Below are positions 1 to 8,656 of a stretch of 64,000 bases of DNA, in pieces. The first letter of the stretch is position 1. Each line of letters begins with the position of its first letter. The DNA lies in assembly GCF_022213955.1 (NCBI RefSeq), contig NZ_JAKNTW010000007.1:1-64000 (forward strand), given 5' to 3'. Source of the stretch: Dolomitihabitans soli (GTDB lineage Bacteria; Actinomycetota; Actinomycetes; Streptosporangiales; Streptosporangiaceae). The notes under the pieces are model-generated. The model saw only the letters and a program-made list of their open reading frames with translations. It had not been told where the DNA came from and made no database searches. Both the position numbers and the translations under genes were made by a program.

Positions 1-705
1 GTTGGGCTGGGCGGAAAGGAGGGTCTGGGTCCAGCCTTCGGTGTCGATGGCGCCCTGGCCGCTGAGGTCGTCGCCTCGGCCGTCGTAGGGGTTGGCGTCG
101 AAGTAGCCGTGGAGGGATCCCTCGGGGCGGTGGCCGTAGTAGACGCCGGCGCCGGGAGACAGTAGGTGGTCGAAGACTTGCCAGGTGGTATCGCGCAGTT
201 GGTAGCGGTCCCAGGAGCCTGCGCCGTTGATGCGGTAGCTGATGAGGGCGCCGCCGGCGGTGGTGCCGAGGATCCACTTTTGGCTGGTGGCGGTGAGGGT
301 TTTCAGGGTGAAGCCGTCGCCGATGAGGGTGTTGTTGGTGATGCCGCCTGCGGTGAGGGTGTCGGTGGCGTTGAGGGTGTAGCGGCGCAGGGCGCCGTCG
401 GCGATGCCGTACAGGTAGGTGCTGTCAAAGGCCAGCAGGTCGTGCGTCCAACCGGTGCCGAGCAGGACCGGCGGATTGTGAACCAGAGTTTCCCCTCCGT
501 TGGAGATCACGTTGATGCGGTAGAGCTTGCCGGTGGTGTCGGTGATGAGGACGGTGTTGAAGTCGAGGGTGGCCAGAGCCTTGGGCGTGAAGGGCAGCGG
601 GGCACCATGGATCGCACCATGAGTGCGCTTGCCGGTCGCGGCATCCATGGCGGTATAGCTAAGGCTCCCATCCGACAGCACCCCGTAAATCGACACCCGG
701 CCGCT
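1..705. repeat. 705-bp exact direct repeat, copy 1 (tachylectin module)
   Basis: Bases 1-705 are identical to 1409-2113 wherever I compared them (offset 1408). The repeat may extend left beyond the window. It encodes the C-terminal propeller from PSGRVSIYG to near the stop, in frame in both host genes. The first difference is at base 706 against 2114. Confidence 0.95.
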
Positions 706-1392
706 TGGTTTCTGGTTCTGGCCCCACTGCCCGAAGTCGGTGGCGTGGGCCTCGTTGCGGTCACAGTCCGCGCCGTCGACCGTGATGCCGTTCTTCACCT
801 GGCGCAGGTGTGCCCGGGAATCCCACTTCTCGTCTGACCAGGCGTAGGTCTGCCAGGCCCAGTCGATCTTGCCTGCGTCCAGCAGCCGTTTGATCACGTA
901 GTAGCCGCCGTAGGCACCGGTGCGCGTGGGTCCGATGACCGAGGCCACCCCGTCGAAGTAGTCGTTGATAGCGCCTTGCTCGCTCGCGGAGGCGTCCCAG
1001 TCAACGCTGAAGTAGATCGGCCGCGTGGGGGGCATCCCGCAGGCGATCGCCAAGCGATCGGCCTCTTCGGCGTTGCGGGCGCCCTCGGAGTAACCGCGCT
1101 TGGCCTCGTTCGGCTGGTACTCCCAGTTGCTCACGATCTCGAGCCCGGCGGCGCGCAGGCCGTCCGCTTCCGCCCTGGTGAGGACCTTGCCGGTGTCGTT
1201 CCAGCTGAGGTAGCGGCAGACGAAGGAGTATCCGGCGGAGACGATCGCGCTGGGCCGGGGGCGGCCCCACGAGTAGTCGATGCCGAGCCGTACGGCGGCT
1301 GCGGCGGGCGAGCCGATCGTCAGGCCCGCGGCGGCCCCCAGGGCGGCCGTGCCTGTCGCTCGCAGGAGCGTGCGGCGGGAAAGGTGTCTCAT
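1..1392 (-). CDS. Secreted DUF1906 glycoside-hydrolase-like protein with C-terminal tachylectin-type propeller (3' end cut by window edge)
   Basis: The start is ATG at 1392-1390, one base after the stop of the upstream CHAP gene. The protein begins with a twin-arginine-type leader (MRHLSRRTLLRATG, then an Ala-rich stretch ending near residue 33). Residues about 35-225 match the Rv2525c-like DUF1906 glycosidase-like fold: it opens with LGIDYSWGRP and continues with IYFSVDWD, where the acidic residues are expected at the active site, and GAYGGYYVIKRLL. The rest is the tachylectin-like propeller module, identical to that of the neighbour. The frame is open at base 1; by comparison with the twin module only about four codons and a stop are missing. 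The family acts on cell-wall or other extracellular polysaccharide, with the substrate unknown here. Export by Tat and lectin-like targeting are inferred. Confidence 0.85.
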   Translation of the reverse strand, partial: MRHLSRRTLLRATGTAALGAAAGLTIGSPAAAAVRLGIDYSWGRPRPSAIVSAGYSFVCRYLSWNDTGKVLTRAEADGLRAAGLEIVSNWEYQPNEAKRGYSEGARNAEEADRLAIACGMPPTRPIYFSVDWDASASEQGAINDYFDGVASVIGPTRTGAYGGYYVIKRLLDAGKIDWAWQTYAWSDEKWDSRAHLRQVKNGITVDGADCDRNEAHATDFGQWGQNQKPSGRVSIYGVLSDGSLSYTAMDAATGKRTHGAIHGAPLPFTPKALATLDFNTVLITDTTGKLYRINVISNGGETLVHNPPVLLGTGWTHDLLAFDSTYLYGIADGALRRYTLNATDTLTAGGITNNTLIGDGFTLKTLTATSQKWILGTTAGGALISYRINGAGSWDRYQLRDTTWQVFDHLLSPGAGVYYGHRPEGSLHGYFDANPYDGRGDDLSGQGAIDTEGWTQTLLSAQPN

Positions 1393-1393
1393 C

Positions 1394-2725
1394 TCAGACG
1401 CTCGCGGAGTTGGGCTGGGCGGAAAGGAGGGTCTGGGTCCAGCCTTCGGTGTCGATGGCGCCCTGGCCGCTGAGGTCGTCGCCTCGGCCGTCGTAGGGGT
1501 TGGCGTCGAAGTAGCCGTGGAGGGATCCCTCGGGGCGGTGGCCGTAGTAGACGCCGGCGCCGGGAGACAGTAGGTGGTCGAAGACTTGCCAGGTGGTATC
1601 GCGCAGTTGGTAGCGGTCCCAGGAGCCTGCGCCGTTGATGCGGTAGCTGATGAGGGCGCCGCCGGCGGTGGTGCCGAGGATCCACTTTTGGCTGGTGGCG
1701 GTGAGGGTTTTCAGGGTGAAGCCGTCGCCGATGAGGGTGTTGTTGGTGATGCCGCCTGCGGTGAGGGTGTCGGTGGCGTTGAGGGTGTAGCGGCGCAGGG
1801 CGCCGTCGGCGATGCCGTACAGGTAGGTGCTGTCAAAGGCCAGCAGGTCGTGCGTCCAACCGGTGCCGAGCAGGACCGGCGGATTGTGAACCAGAGTTTC
1901 CCCTCCGTTGGAGATCACGTTGATGCGGTAGAGCTTGCCGGTGGTGTCGGTGATGAGGACGGTGTTGAAGTCGAGGGTGGCCAGAGCCTTGGGCGTGAAG
2001 GGCAGCGGGGCACCATGGATCGCACCATGAGTGCGCTTGCCGGTCGCGGCATCCATGGCGGTATAGCTAAGGCTCCCATCCGACAGCACCCCGTAAATCG
2101 ACACCCGGCCGCTCGGCCGATCCGTCGCGCCGACGGGCTCGCTGTAGCCGACGATGTCGGAACTGGAGCGGGAGCGGGAGTGGGTTCTGGTGTGGCCGCC
2201 GTCGGTGTTGCCCTCGATCGTATAGACCGTGTTGGAGTTCGCGGAGGTCACGAGGCCGACATGGTCGATGCCGCCGCCGTCCCAGTCGAACACGATCGCG
2301 TCGCCGGGCTGGGGCGTGTAGCCGCTGCCGCGGCTGTGCCAAGTGCCGTGCGCCTCGCCGTACTCCCTGAAGGATCGCGCCCAGCCGGTGAGGGTACCGT
2401 ACGGACCGCCCTCGGCCACGTCGGCGTAGGTGACGCCGGCCTTCTTCCAGACGTACTTGGCGAAGTCGGCGCACCATTCGCTCTTCGCCCACTTCACGCC
2501 GTCGGTGCTCGGGCACCCTGAGGTGTCCTTCCAGCCGCCCCGGAAGTACCCGGTGTAGAAGTTGCACTCCGACGAGGTCTGGTAGTTGCGGCTTGAATTG
2601 TTGAGTTCGTCCTGCGCCACGGAGACGATGGACGAACGCGCCACCGCCAATGCAGGCGCCGACGAGATGGCGACCACGCCTAGCGCGAGGACGAGCACCG
2701 CTAGCAGGCCCTTGAGAATCTTCAT
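1394..2725 (-). CDS. Secreted CHAP-domain peptidoglycan amidase/endopeptidase with tachylectin-type propeller
   Basis: The start is ATG at 2725, where a classical Sec signal peptide begins (MKILKGLLAVLVLALGVV, cleavage near SAPALA-VA); the frame is open further upstream but that extension has no signal sequence and overlaps the regulator gene. Residues about 45-190 form a CHAP (NlpC/P60-like) domain, with the nucleophile Cys in KSEWCADFAKYVWKKAG and His in GGGIDHVGLVTS, followed by YTIEGNTDGG. The remainder (about 220 residues) is the tachylectin-like propeller shared exactly with the next gene. The length is 443 aa. The product probably cleaves peptide cross-links or stems in cell walls outside the cell. 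It starts 35 bp after the SARP-type regulator stop, so co-transcription is plausible. It could act as a bacteriolysin against competitors or as an autolysin; the sequence does not decide. Confidence 0.88.
   Translation of the reverse strand: MKILKGLLAVLVLALGVVAISSAPALAVARSSIVSVAQDELNNSSRNYQTSSECNFYTGYFRGGWKDTSGCPSTDGVKWAKSEWCADFAKYVWKKAGVTYADVAEGGPYGTLTGWARSFREYGEAHGTWHSRGSGYTPQPGDAIVFDWDGGGIDHVGLVTSANSNTVYTIEGNTDGGHTRTHSRSRSSSDIVGYSEPVGATDRPSGRVSIYGVLSDGSLSYTAMDAATGKRTHGAIHGAPLPFTPKALATLDFNTVLITDTTGKLYRINVISNGGETLVHNPPVLLGTGWTHDLLAFDSTYLYGIADGALRRYTLNATDTLTAGGITNNTLIGDGFTLKTLTATSQKWILGTTAGGALISYRINGAGSWDRYQLRDTTWQVFDHLLSPGAGVYYGHRPEGSLHGYFDANPYDGRGDDLSGQGAIDTEGWTQTLLSAQPNSASV
1409..2113. repeat. 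705-bp exact direct repeat, copy 2 (tachylectin module)
   Basis: This is the second copy of the repeat at 1-705, lying in the 3' half of the CHAP gene. Identity includes third codon positions, so the copy is recent or is kept identical by gene conversion. Homologous recombination between the copies would delete 1408 bp and fuse the CHAP N-terminus to the tail of the DUF1906 gene. Confidence 0.95.
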
Positions 2726-2760
2726 GATCGGAGCATCGAAAGGCGCGCTGCAGGTTCGCT

Positions 2761-5700
2761 CTAAGCCCTTTCCAGCCCTGTGGTCTGAGGACGTCGAAGC
2801 GGTGGCAGGCACGCGGCGGCAGTGTGCGTGAGCTCGGCGAACTCTCGGGCCTCGTGCTCGAAGAAGATTTCCAGCGCGGTGGCGAGCATCGCCTCGGCGG
2901 CGCTGTCGCCGCGCGCTGCAAGGACGGCTGCCAGGTCGCGTCTGGCCCGAGCTGCCGGGAGCGCGGTGCCGAGCTCCTGTGAGATGGAGATGGACTCGAT
3001 CAGATGGGCTTCTGCCAGGTCCAGCTCGCCCTCGGCCAGGTGGAGCTCGCCGATGGTGCGCAGCATCAGAGCCTCGCCGTACCGGTCGAGATGGTTTCTG
3101 CACGCTTCGAGAGCATCGACCATCGAAGGCAGGCACGCGGCGCCGCGGCCCTGCCGGATCTCCACCTTGACCCACGACTGGACCGCGAACGCGATCATCA
3201 GCTGTTCGCCGGAGGCCCGCAGCATGGCGAGGGCCTCGGTGCTGTCCCGTCCGGCCTGAACGTAGTCGCTGAGAGCACGGTGGACCAGGCTTCTGGTCCG
3301 CACAGTCAGTGCCTCGCCGCGCCCGCTGTCCGCGCGCCGGTAGGCGGTGAGGGCCTGGTCGAGCAGCGGCCACGCGGCGTCGTACTCGCCGAGCTCGAGG
3401 TGGATGGCGGCGGACAGACGGCAGGTCGCGCCGATGCCGATGCCGTCACCCAGCAGGCGGAACAGCTCCGCCGACCTGGACAGCAGCCCCAAGCCCTCGC
3501 GCAGGCGGCACTGCTCCCGGCAGGCGCTACCCAGACCGGCCAGGGCGACGGCCTCGCCCCTGCGGTCTCCGGCTTCGATGAAGATGGTGAGCGCCCGCGA
3601 CAGGTGCTCACGCACCTGGTCGAAGTGATCGAGGCTGTAGTGGATCTGGCCCAGCCCGGCCAGCAGGGCCGCCTCGCCGAGCCGGTTGCCCGCGCGACGG
3701 GTCGCAGCCAGCGCCGCAGCGTGGCTGCTGTGCCATTCGGCCAGCCGGTTGGCGGAGAAGACGCGGGAGAAGGAGAGCGCCGTGGCCAGATCGCAGGCGG
3801 CCACGTCGCGGTCGAGAGAGGCGGCACGCTCGACCGCCACGATCAAGGCCGGCGTCTCAGCTTCCAGCCATGCCTCGGGGTCGGCCACGACTCGCCTGGC
3901 GACGTGGTCGTCCACGGGATGCGCGGAAGCGTAGTGACGGCGCAGCTCGACCTCGCCGGACGGCACCCGGGAGCCGACCTCGACGATCAACTGGAGCCAG
4001 CTGCCCAGCGTACGGGAGATGGCCGCATCTCGCTCGGCTGCGGTGTCGCAGGCTTCGGAGCATTCGGCGGCGAAGACCCGCAGCAGATCGTGCAGCCGGA
4101 AGCGGGGCTGACCGACCGCGTCGATCGTGACGTGATCGACGAGCTGGGCGTCGACGAGCCGTTCGACGACGTCATCGGCGTCATCGGCGGGAATATCCAG
4201 CAGCGGGGCGACGATCCACGAGGGGAAGTCGGGGGTGCCGAGCAGACCGAGCCGGCGGAACGCCGTCTGGGCCCGCTGGTCCAGTAATCGGTAGCTGAGC
4301 CCGACGCTGGCCCGGACGGCCACGTCCCCGGCGACGAGTTCGTCCAGCCTGCGGTGCTCTACGCCCAGGCGTCCGGCCATGGTGGCCAGCGTCCAGTGCC
4401 GCCGGGTAGCCAGCCGGGCTCCGGCAGTCCGTACGGCCAGCGGCAGCAGACCGCAAAGCCGGACGATCTCAGCGGCGGCGCCCGGCTCCGCGGCCAGGCG
4501 ATCCTCACCAAGGATGGAGCCGAGGAGCGCAAGCGCGCCTTCTGTGTCCAGAATATCCAGGTCGGTCAGGTGGGCGCAGGCCAGCCCGGCCAGGCGTCCC
4601 CGCGAGGTGATCAGGACCGCGCATCCGGTCCCGCCGGGCAGCAGCGGGCGGATCTGCTGCTCGCTGCGAGCGTCGTCGAGGACCAGCAGGACCCGGCGCC
4701 GCGCCAGCAGGCTGCGGTAGAGATCGGCCCGATCCTGCGCGGACTCGGGCTGAGAGGCGTAGGGGATACCGAGCGCGCGCAGGAATCTGCTGAGGACCTC
4801 CTCTGCCGTCGCCGGGCTGTCGGTGGTGCCCCGTAGGTCCGCGAAAAGCTGGCCGTCCGGATACCGATGGCCTGCCTGGCGCGCCAGATGCACCGCGACG
4901 GCGGTCTTGCCCACTCCGCCCTTCCCGGAGATGACAAGGACCGGCGGCGCGGTGTGGTTCATGTCAAGCAGGGGCGTGAGGTCGGCGATGAGAGCTGCCC
5001 TGCCTGCCAAGTCCGGCACGTCCGCCGGCAGCTGCGCGGGGATGACCAGCCCGTGCTCCTCCGAGGCCGGCTGGGCCAGCGGGACGAAGCCCAGCAAAGC
5101 GACATCCTCGCGGAGGATTGCCTGATGCAACGCGCGCAGATCGGGACCGGGGTCGATTCCGAGCTCCTCGGCCAGGGCCTTGCGGCCGTCCTCGTAGACC
5201 GCCAGCGCTTCGGAGGATCGGCCCAGCCGGTAGAGCGCCGTCATCAGGTGGCCGCGCATCCGCTCGCGGGCCGGGTGCGCGGCCACCAGCGAGGTGAGCT
5301 CCGCCACTACCTCGCTCTGCCGGCCCAGCTGCAGCTCGACGGCGATCCGCTCGTCAACGACGGTCAGCCGCACTTCGGTCAACCGGGCCGCATCGGCGCT
5401 GAGTGCCTCCCCGACCCCGTCCAGAGCGGGACCGCGCCACAGCCCTTCTGCGGCGCGCAACGACCGCGCCGCATCCTCGTGCCGCGCCTCCGCAACAGCG
5501 CGCCGGCCGTCGTCGGCCAGCCGCTCGAACGCCTGGACATCGAGTACCCCGTGGTGGAGTCTCACGAGGTATCCGGGAGACCGAGTCTCGATCAGATCGC
5601 CGCCCAACTTCCGACGCAGGGCAGACACGTAGGTCTGGACCAGTCCGCGAGCGCTGTCAGGAGCATGAGCGCCCCAGACCAGACGCACCAGCCGATCGAT

Positions 5701-5823
5701 CGAGACCACCTGTCCTGCCCGCAGCAGCAACGCGGCCAGTAGCGCGCGTGGTTTGGGACCGCCCAGCGCTACCCGATGATCACCGTTCCATACCTCGACC
5801 GGTCCGAGCAGGCGAAATTCCAC
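2761..5823 (-). CDS. AfsR/SARP-family transcriptional regulator with NB-ARC ATPase and TPR region
   Basis: The chosen start is GTG at 5823, preceded by GAGG at a suitable distance and giving the canonical SARP opening VEFRLLGPVEVW; an ATG at 5880 would add 19 residues. Domain order is an OmpR-like winged helix (about 1-95, GGPKPRALLAALLLRAG), the bacterial transcriptional activation domain (about 100-245), an NB-ARC/STAND ATPase (P-loop GKGGVGKTAVAV, Walker B VLLVLDDA) and a C-terminal TPR superhelix to residue 1020. It binds DNA repeats upstream of target promoters and is gated by nucleotide and ligand through the STAND module, as known for AfsR. It sits directly upstream of the CHAP and DUF1906 exoprotein genes and diverges from a VanX-like gene, so it probably controls that group (inference). 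Confidence 0.9.
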   Translation of the reverse strand: MEFRLLGPVEVWNGDHRVALGGPKPRALLAALLLRAGQVVSIDRLVRLVWGAHAPDSARGLVQTYVSALRRKLGGDLIETRSPGYLVRLHHGVLDVQAFERLADDGRRAVAEARHEDAARSLRAAEGLWRGPALDGVGEALSADAARLTEVRLTVVDERIAVELQLGRQSEVVAELTSLVAAHPARERMRGHLMTALYRLGRSSEALAVYEDGRKALAEELGIDPGPDLRALHQAILREDVALLGFVPLAQPASEEHGLVIPAQLPADVPDLAGRAALIADLTPLLDMNHTAPPVLVISGKGGVGKTAVAVHLARQAGHRYPDGQLFADLRGTTDSPATAEEVLSRFLRALGIPYASQPESAQDRADLYRSLLARRRVLLVLDDARSEQQIRPLLPGGTGCAVLITSRGRLAGLACAHLTDLDILDTEGALALLGSILGEDRLAAEPGAAAEIVRLCGLLPLAVRTAGARLATRRHWTLATMAGRLGVEHRRLDELVAGDVAVRASVGLSYRLLDQRAQTAFRRLGLLGTPDFPSWIVAPLLDIPADDADDVVERLVDAQLVDHVTIDAVGQPRFRLHDLLRVFAAECSEACDTAAERDAAISRTLGSWLQLIVEVGSRVPSGEVELRRHYASAHPVDDHVARRVVADPEAWLEAETPALIVAVERAASLDRDVAACDLATALSFSRVFSANRLAEWHSSHAAALAATRRAGNRLGEAALLAGLGQIHYSLDHFDQVREHLSRALTIFIEAGDRRGEAVALAGLGSACREQCRLREGLGLLSRSAELFRLLGDGIGIGATCRLSAAIHLELGEYDAAWPLLDQALTAYRRADSGRGEALTVRTRSLVHRALSDYVQAGRDSTEALAMLRASGEQLMIAFAVQSWVKVEIRQGRGAACLPSMVDALEACRNHLDRYGEALMLRTIGELHLAEGELDLAEAHLIESISISQELGTALPAARARRDLAAVLAARGDSAAEAMLATALEIFFEHEAREFAELTHTAAACLPPLRRPQTTGLERA

Positions 5824-5916
5824 TGCTACCTCGCAGGAGGGCACTTGCAGAGAACTTATAGCGAGCCGCCTCATGATCATACAAATGAAGACTCAGCGGA
5901 AGGGTCCCCCACGCGA

Positions 5917-6588
5917 ATGACAGATGAACCGATCGTGCTGATGTCTGATCGCCGGGTATCGGCCATCCCCGCGATGGAGTGCGGCGAACCGCTCTTTGAT
6001 CTGCGCAGGGTGCCGTCTGTGCTCGTGGACGATCGCCAGGCCGACCCGGCCGGAGCCTACACGCACCTGCGCGTAGGTCTGGTGGACCGATTGCTGATCG
6101 CGCAGGGCAGGCTTCCCGCCGGGATGCGGTTGCTAATCGTGGAGGGCTACCGGCCGCTCGCGCTGCAGGAGCACTACTTCTCCCGGTACGCCGCTCAACT
6201 GCGCCTGGCCAATCCCACGTGGACCGAGGAATTCGTGCACATCCAGGCCAGCCGCTCCCTGGCGCCGCCGGAGGTGGCCCCGCACGTGTGCGGAGCCGCC
6301 GTCGATCTCACGCTGGCCGCCGCCGACGGCACCGAGGTGAACATGGGTACGCCGGTCAACGCCGGGCCGGAGGAGAGCGGCGGCGCATGCTACACGCACC
6401 ATCCAGAGATCTCCCCGGAAGCCTGGGCCAACCGGCGTCTGCTCGGCGACGCCATGAGCGCGGCAGGGTTTGTGAACTACCCGACCGAGTGGTGGCACTG
6501 GTCCTATGGCGACCGGTACTGGGCCCTCATGACGGGTGCGCCTGCAGCTCGTTACGGACCCTCTCGGATGAGGTTCCCCCCGAGGTGA
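5917..6588 (+). CDS. VanX/M15D-type D-alanyl-D-alanine dipeptidase
   Basis: The start chosen is ATG 5917, with a GGAAGGG sequence about 13 nt upstream; ATG 5941 is possible. The 223-aa protein has the M15D zinc ligands: His and Asp in APHVCGAAVDLTL (matching the SxHxxGxAxD motif, with the Ser position replaced), and the catalytic Glu and final His in the TEWWHWSYGDR motif. The arginine-containing VEGYRP motif is also present. Length and order match VanX. No signal peptide is seen, so it is cytoplasmic like VanX and would hydrolyse free D-Ala-D-Ala. No vanH or vanA neighbour is present, so a glycopeptide-resistance role is unlikely; cell-wall dipeptide recycling or self-protection linked to the adjacent lytic genes is inferred. 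Confidence 0.85.
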   Translation: MTDEPIVLMSDRRVSAIPAMECGEPLFDLRRVPSVLVDDRQADPAGAYTHLRVGLVDRLLIAQGRLPAGMRLLIVEGYRPLALQEHYFSRYAAQLRLANPTWTEEFVHIQASRSLAPPEVAPHVCGAAVDLTLAAADGTEVNMGTPVNAGPEESGGACYTHHPEISPEAWANRRLLGDAMSAAGFVNYPTEWWHWSYGDRYWALMTGAPAARYGPSRMRFPPR

Positions 6589-6628
6589 GGACACCCCCGA
6601 CAATGGATCTTGTTCCATAGAGGGGAGT

Positions 6629-7287
6629 TCAACTGAATCGCTGTCGTCCAAGGGCCAGGAGCTCCAGGCAGCTCATGTCGCGACTCCGCAGGAGGCCAAG
6701 GGCTGGTCGTACCTGGTCGAACAGCGCCCGGAACCGGGCGATCTTGTTGCCGCGCAGGGCAGGTGGGGTGGAGAGCCGGTCGGGAGCGAACCGGTGTGGG
6801 CCGCGCAGGCTGATCGCAAGGCGTGCATGGCTTCGATCGCGGGATCCAACCACCGGTCGTCTTCGCCGAAGTCGTGGTGGTGCAGCCCGTAGATCTCGAG
6901 GTGGCTGGTGCCGAGATTGTCGAGGGTCTGGCCGAGCTGGCGGCGCATGTGGGCAGGGTCGAAGCCGTGGGCGGCGGTGCCTGCGAAGTATCCGACCTTG
7001 GAGGACAAGACGACTTGTTCACGCGGGACTTGGGCAATGAGGTGTCCCAGCCGCCGTTCGGACAGGCCGTGGCCATAGACGTCGGCAGTGTCATACAGCC
7101 GAGCGCCCAGTTCCCAAGCTGTCTCCAGCCCGGCGATGGCGGCCCTCTCATCAGCGCCGGTGGACCAGCCCATCGGCATGCCGAGGTTGTGATCGGGCCC
7201 GCCGATCGCCCAGCAGCCGACGCCGAGGGCCGGGACGGTGATGCCGGTCCGTCCAAGCGTCCGGTTCGCAAGCAGGTTCGAGGTCAT
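6629..7287 (-). pseudogene. Frameshifted, truncated aldo/keto reductase
   Basis: A convincing aldo/keto reductase N-terminus starts at ATG 7287, with GAGG upstream: RTLGRTGITVPALGVGCW, then ARLYDTADVYGHGLSERRLG containing the catalytic Asp and Tyr, and LSSKVGY with the Lys. After AIEAMHALR (near 6830) the homology moves to another frame (ISLRGPHRFAPDR, about 6805-6690) and then ends without the C-terminal NADP-binding part. A frameshift plus 3' truncation makes an active enzyme unlikely. The following fragments (integrase tail, ISL3 remnant) show this is a region of rearrangement. Confidence 0.75.
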
Positions 7288-7377
7288 CGGCGGGAGCCTC
7301 TCGTCGTGGATGCGGGATCCCATCATGAGCGCCGGCCGCCGCGCCGTAGGAACGTTTGGCCACGGTCGGCCGGTGGT

Positions 7378-7710
7378 TCAGGCGAGTCGGCTGTCGCGGA
7401 TGATGGCCTGCCACTCTTCGATGATGAAGTCGAATAGGTCACCTGGTCGTTCACACACAAAGACGGGGACGCTGGCGGCTCGGGTTCGGGCGTGACTGTA
7501 GAACCCGAGCACAGCGGTGTCGTCGAGCCGGTAGAAGGAGAACATGCGATCACCGGGCCGGTAGTAGATCTCGATCGTCGCGCCCGCCTGGCTGCGCAGC
7601 GCGGCGTAGTCGGCCCGGGTGTCGGTGATGCGCCGCTGGAGCTCGGCGACGGTGCGGTCGAAGCGGTCGGCCAGCTCGGCGACGGTGCGGTCGAAGCGGT
7701 CGGCCAGCAC
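7378..7710 (-). pseudogene. C-terminal remnant of a regulator-like protein
   Basis: This 110-codon segment ends in IEIYYRPGDRMFSFYRLDD followed by VPVFVCERPGDLFDFIIEEW. That pattern resembles C-terminal sensor domains of actinobacterial XRE-type regulators (DUF5919-like); the match is from memory and weak. No convincing N-terminal DNA-binding domain is in frame upstream, so I read it as the 3' part of a broken gene. Its start contains a 33-nt tandem duplication (7640-7705) that repeats the peptide ELADRFDRTVA. Confidence 0.4.
7640..7705. repeat. 33-bp tandem duplication, two copies
   Basis: The units at 7640-7672 and 7673-7705 are identical and in frame, duplicating eleven residues of a predicted coiled segment. 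It is a simple slippage or recombination duplication. Confidence 0.85.
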
Positions 7711-7892
7711 GGAGACGGTGCGCTCGTCTTCGGGGTCAGCCAGTACAACGCGGATGCGGGCGCCGGGTCGGGCTGCGGGGGCCCAGTGCGGTGGTGATCC
7801 GGTCGAAGCCGCGGTAGAAGCGTCGGAACGAGGCCAGTTCCTGTACCCAGCCTCGCCCGATGCTCCAGGTTGACCCGCGACAGCACTCCCGC

Positions 7893-8072
7893 CCGGGCGA
7901 GATCACCGAGAACCTCCGCGCCAGGATCACCGAAGCCGAACAACGCGGCTGGCTCGGTGAAGCCCAAGGCTTGCGCGTCAGTCTGGACGCCGCGCAGGCA
8001 AAACTGGCCTCTCTCGACAAGCGCAGCCGGACCGACCTCGGCATCCCGGCCGTCCGTCCGCGATCACATTGA
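7893..8072 (+). pseudogene. C-terminal tail of a site-specific recombinase/integrase
   Basis: The reading frame shows ENLRARITEAEQRGWLGEAQGLRVSLDAAQAKLASLDKR before a TGA at 8070. This is the coiled-coil C-terminal tail typical of actinobacterial phage/ICE-type recombinases. The catalytic part is absent upstream, where minus-strand remnants occur instead. It is a relic of an excised or deleted integrated element. Confidence 0.6.
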
Positions 8073-8181
8073 TCACGCACTGGGATCCAGTAAGACCGAG
8101 GTGAGCCAGGTCAACCGTCGCATCTGCTGGCCGTCGGCCCCCATTGGTTGTTTCGCCACTAAGGATCTTCAGGGAGCTGTG

Positions 8182-8577
8182 TCAGCAGCAGAAGCGCAGA
8201 TAGCTCTGCAGGTCGGCGAGGGCCTTGGCGGTCCGTTCCTTGTCGCCGCGATACAGCACGATCTTGCCGTTGCGGCGGGAGGTGACGATCCCGCCGCGGC
8301 GGAGCAGGGCCAGTTGCTGGGAGGCGGTGGATTGGCCGATGCCGGCCTGTTCGGCGATCTGTCCGACCGACAGTTCGGCGCCGCGCGCGAACAGCAGCAT
8401 GATGCGCTGTCTGTCCGGGTTGGCCAGCGCTTTGAGGAAATCGTGGGTGGCCTCGGCGAGCTGGGGCGGCGGCGCACAAGTGTCGCTGGTGCCGTGGTCC
8501 TGCTCTGTGCCGGACGGCGGGCAGGTGGGAGCGGTCTGCGGACCGGTTCCTGGGCGATCGGTTGCTGTATCGGTCAT
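8182..8577 (-). CDS. arsR: ArsR/SmtB-family metalloregulator
   Basis: The start is ATG 8577, eight bases after AGGAGGG. The 131-aa protein carries an ArsR winged helix: HDFLKALANPDRQRIMLLF, LSVGQIAEQAGIGQSTASQQLALLRRGGIVTS, then a wing with RRNGKIVLYRGD. Cysteines sit in the N-terminal extension (CPPSG, CAPPP) and as a C-terminal CC pair; these could form an As(III) or metal site, but the classical ELCVCDL motif in the recognition helix is absent (here ELSVGQI). It diverges from an ArsO-like flavoprotein gene, so it probably represses the shared 80-bp intergenic promoter and itself. The inducer is inferred to be arsenite or antimonite; the symbol is by family and context. Confidence 0.8.
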   Translation of the reverse strand: MTDTATDRPGTGPQTAPTCPPSGTEQDHGTSDTCAPPPQLAEATHDFLKALANPDRQRIMLLFARGAELSVGQIAEQAGIGQSTASQQLALLRRGGIVTSRRNGKIVLYRGDKERTAKALADLQSYLRFCC

Positions 8578-8612
8578 GTTCACGTCCCTCCTGCAGGGCA
8601 CTCTATCCACAC

Positions 8613-8640
8613 ATCATCATATTGACATATTATGAAATGA
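8613..8640. promoter_or_regulatory. AT-rich candidate operator/promoter between arsR and arsO-like gene
   Basis: In an otherwise about 70% GC region, 8613-8640 is strongly AT-rich and contains ATATTGACATATTATG, with CATATT and ATATTATG half-sites that are roughly inverted. The position between divergent starts fits an ArsR operator overlapping promoter elements. Confidence 0.5.
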
Positions 8641-8656
8641 GGATACGTTCCTGGTC

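Noticed and set aside
2726-3373. N-terminal extension of the CHAP protein to 659 codons
   Set aside because: The extension lies antiphase inside the SARP gene and precedes a perfect signal peptide at 2725.
5917-6588. The VanX-like gene as part of a glycopeptide-resistance cassette
   Set aside because: No vanH, vanA-type ligase or VanRS genes are nearby.
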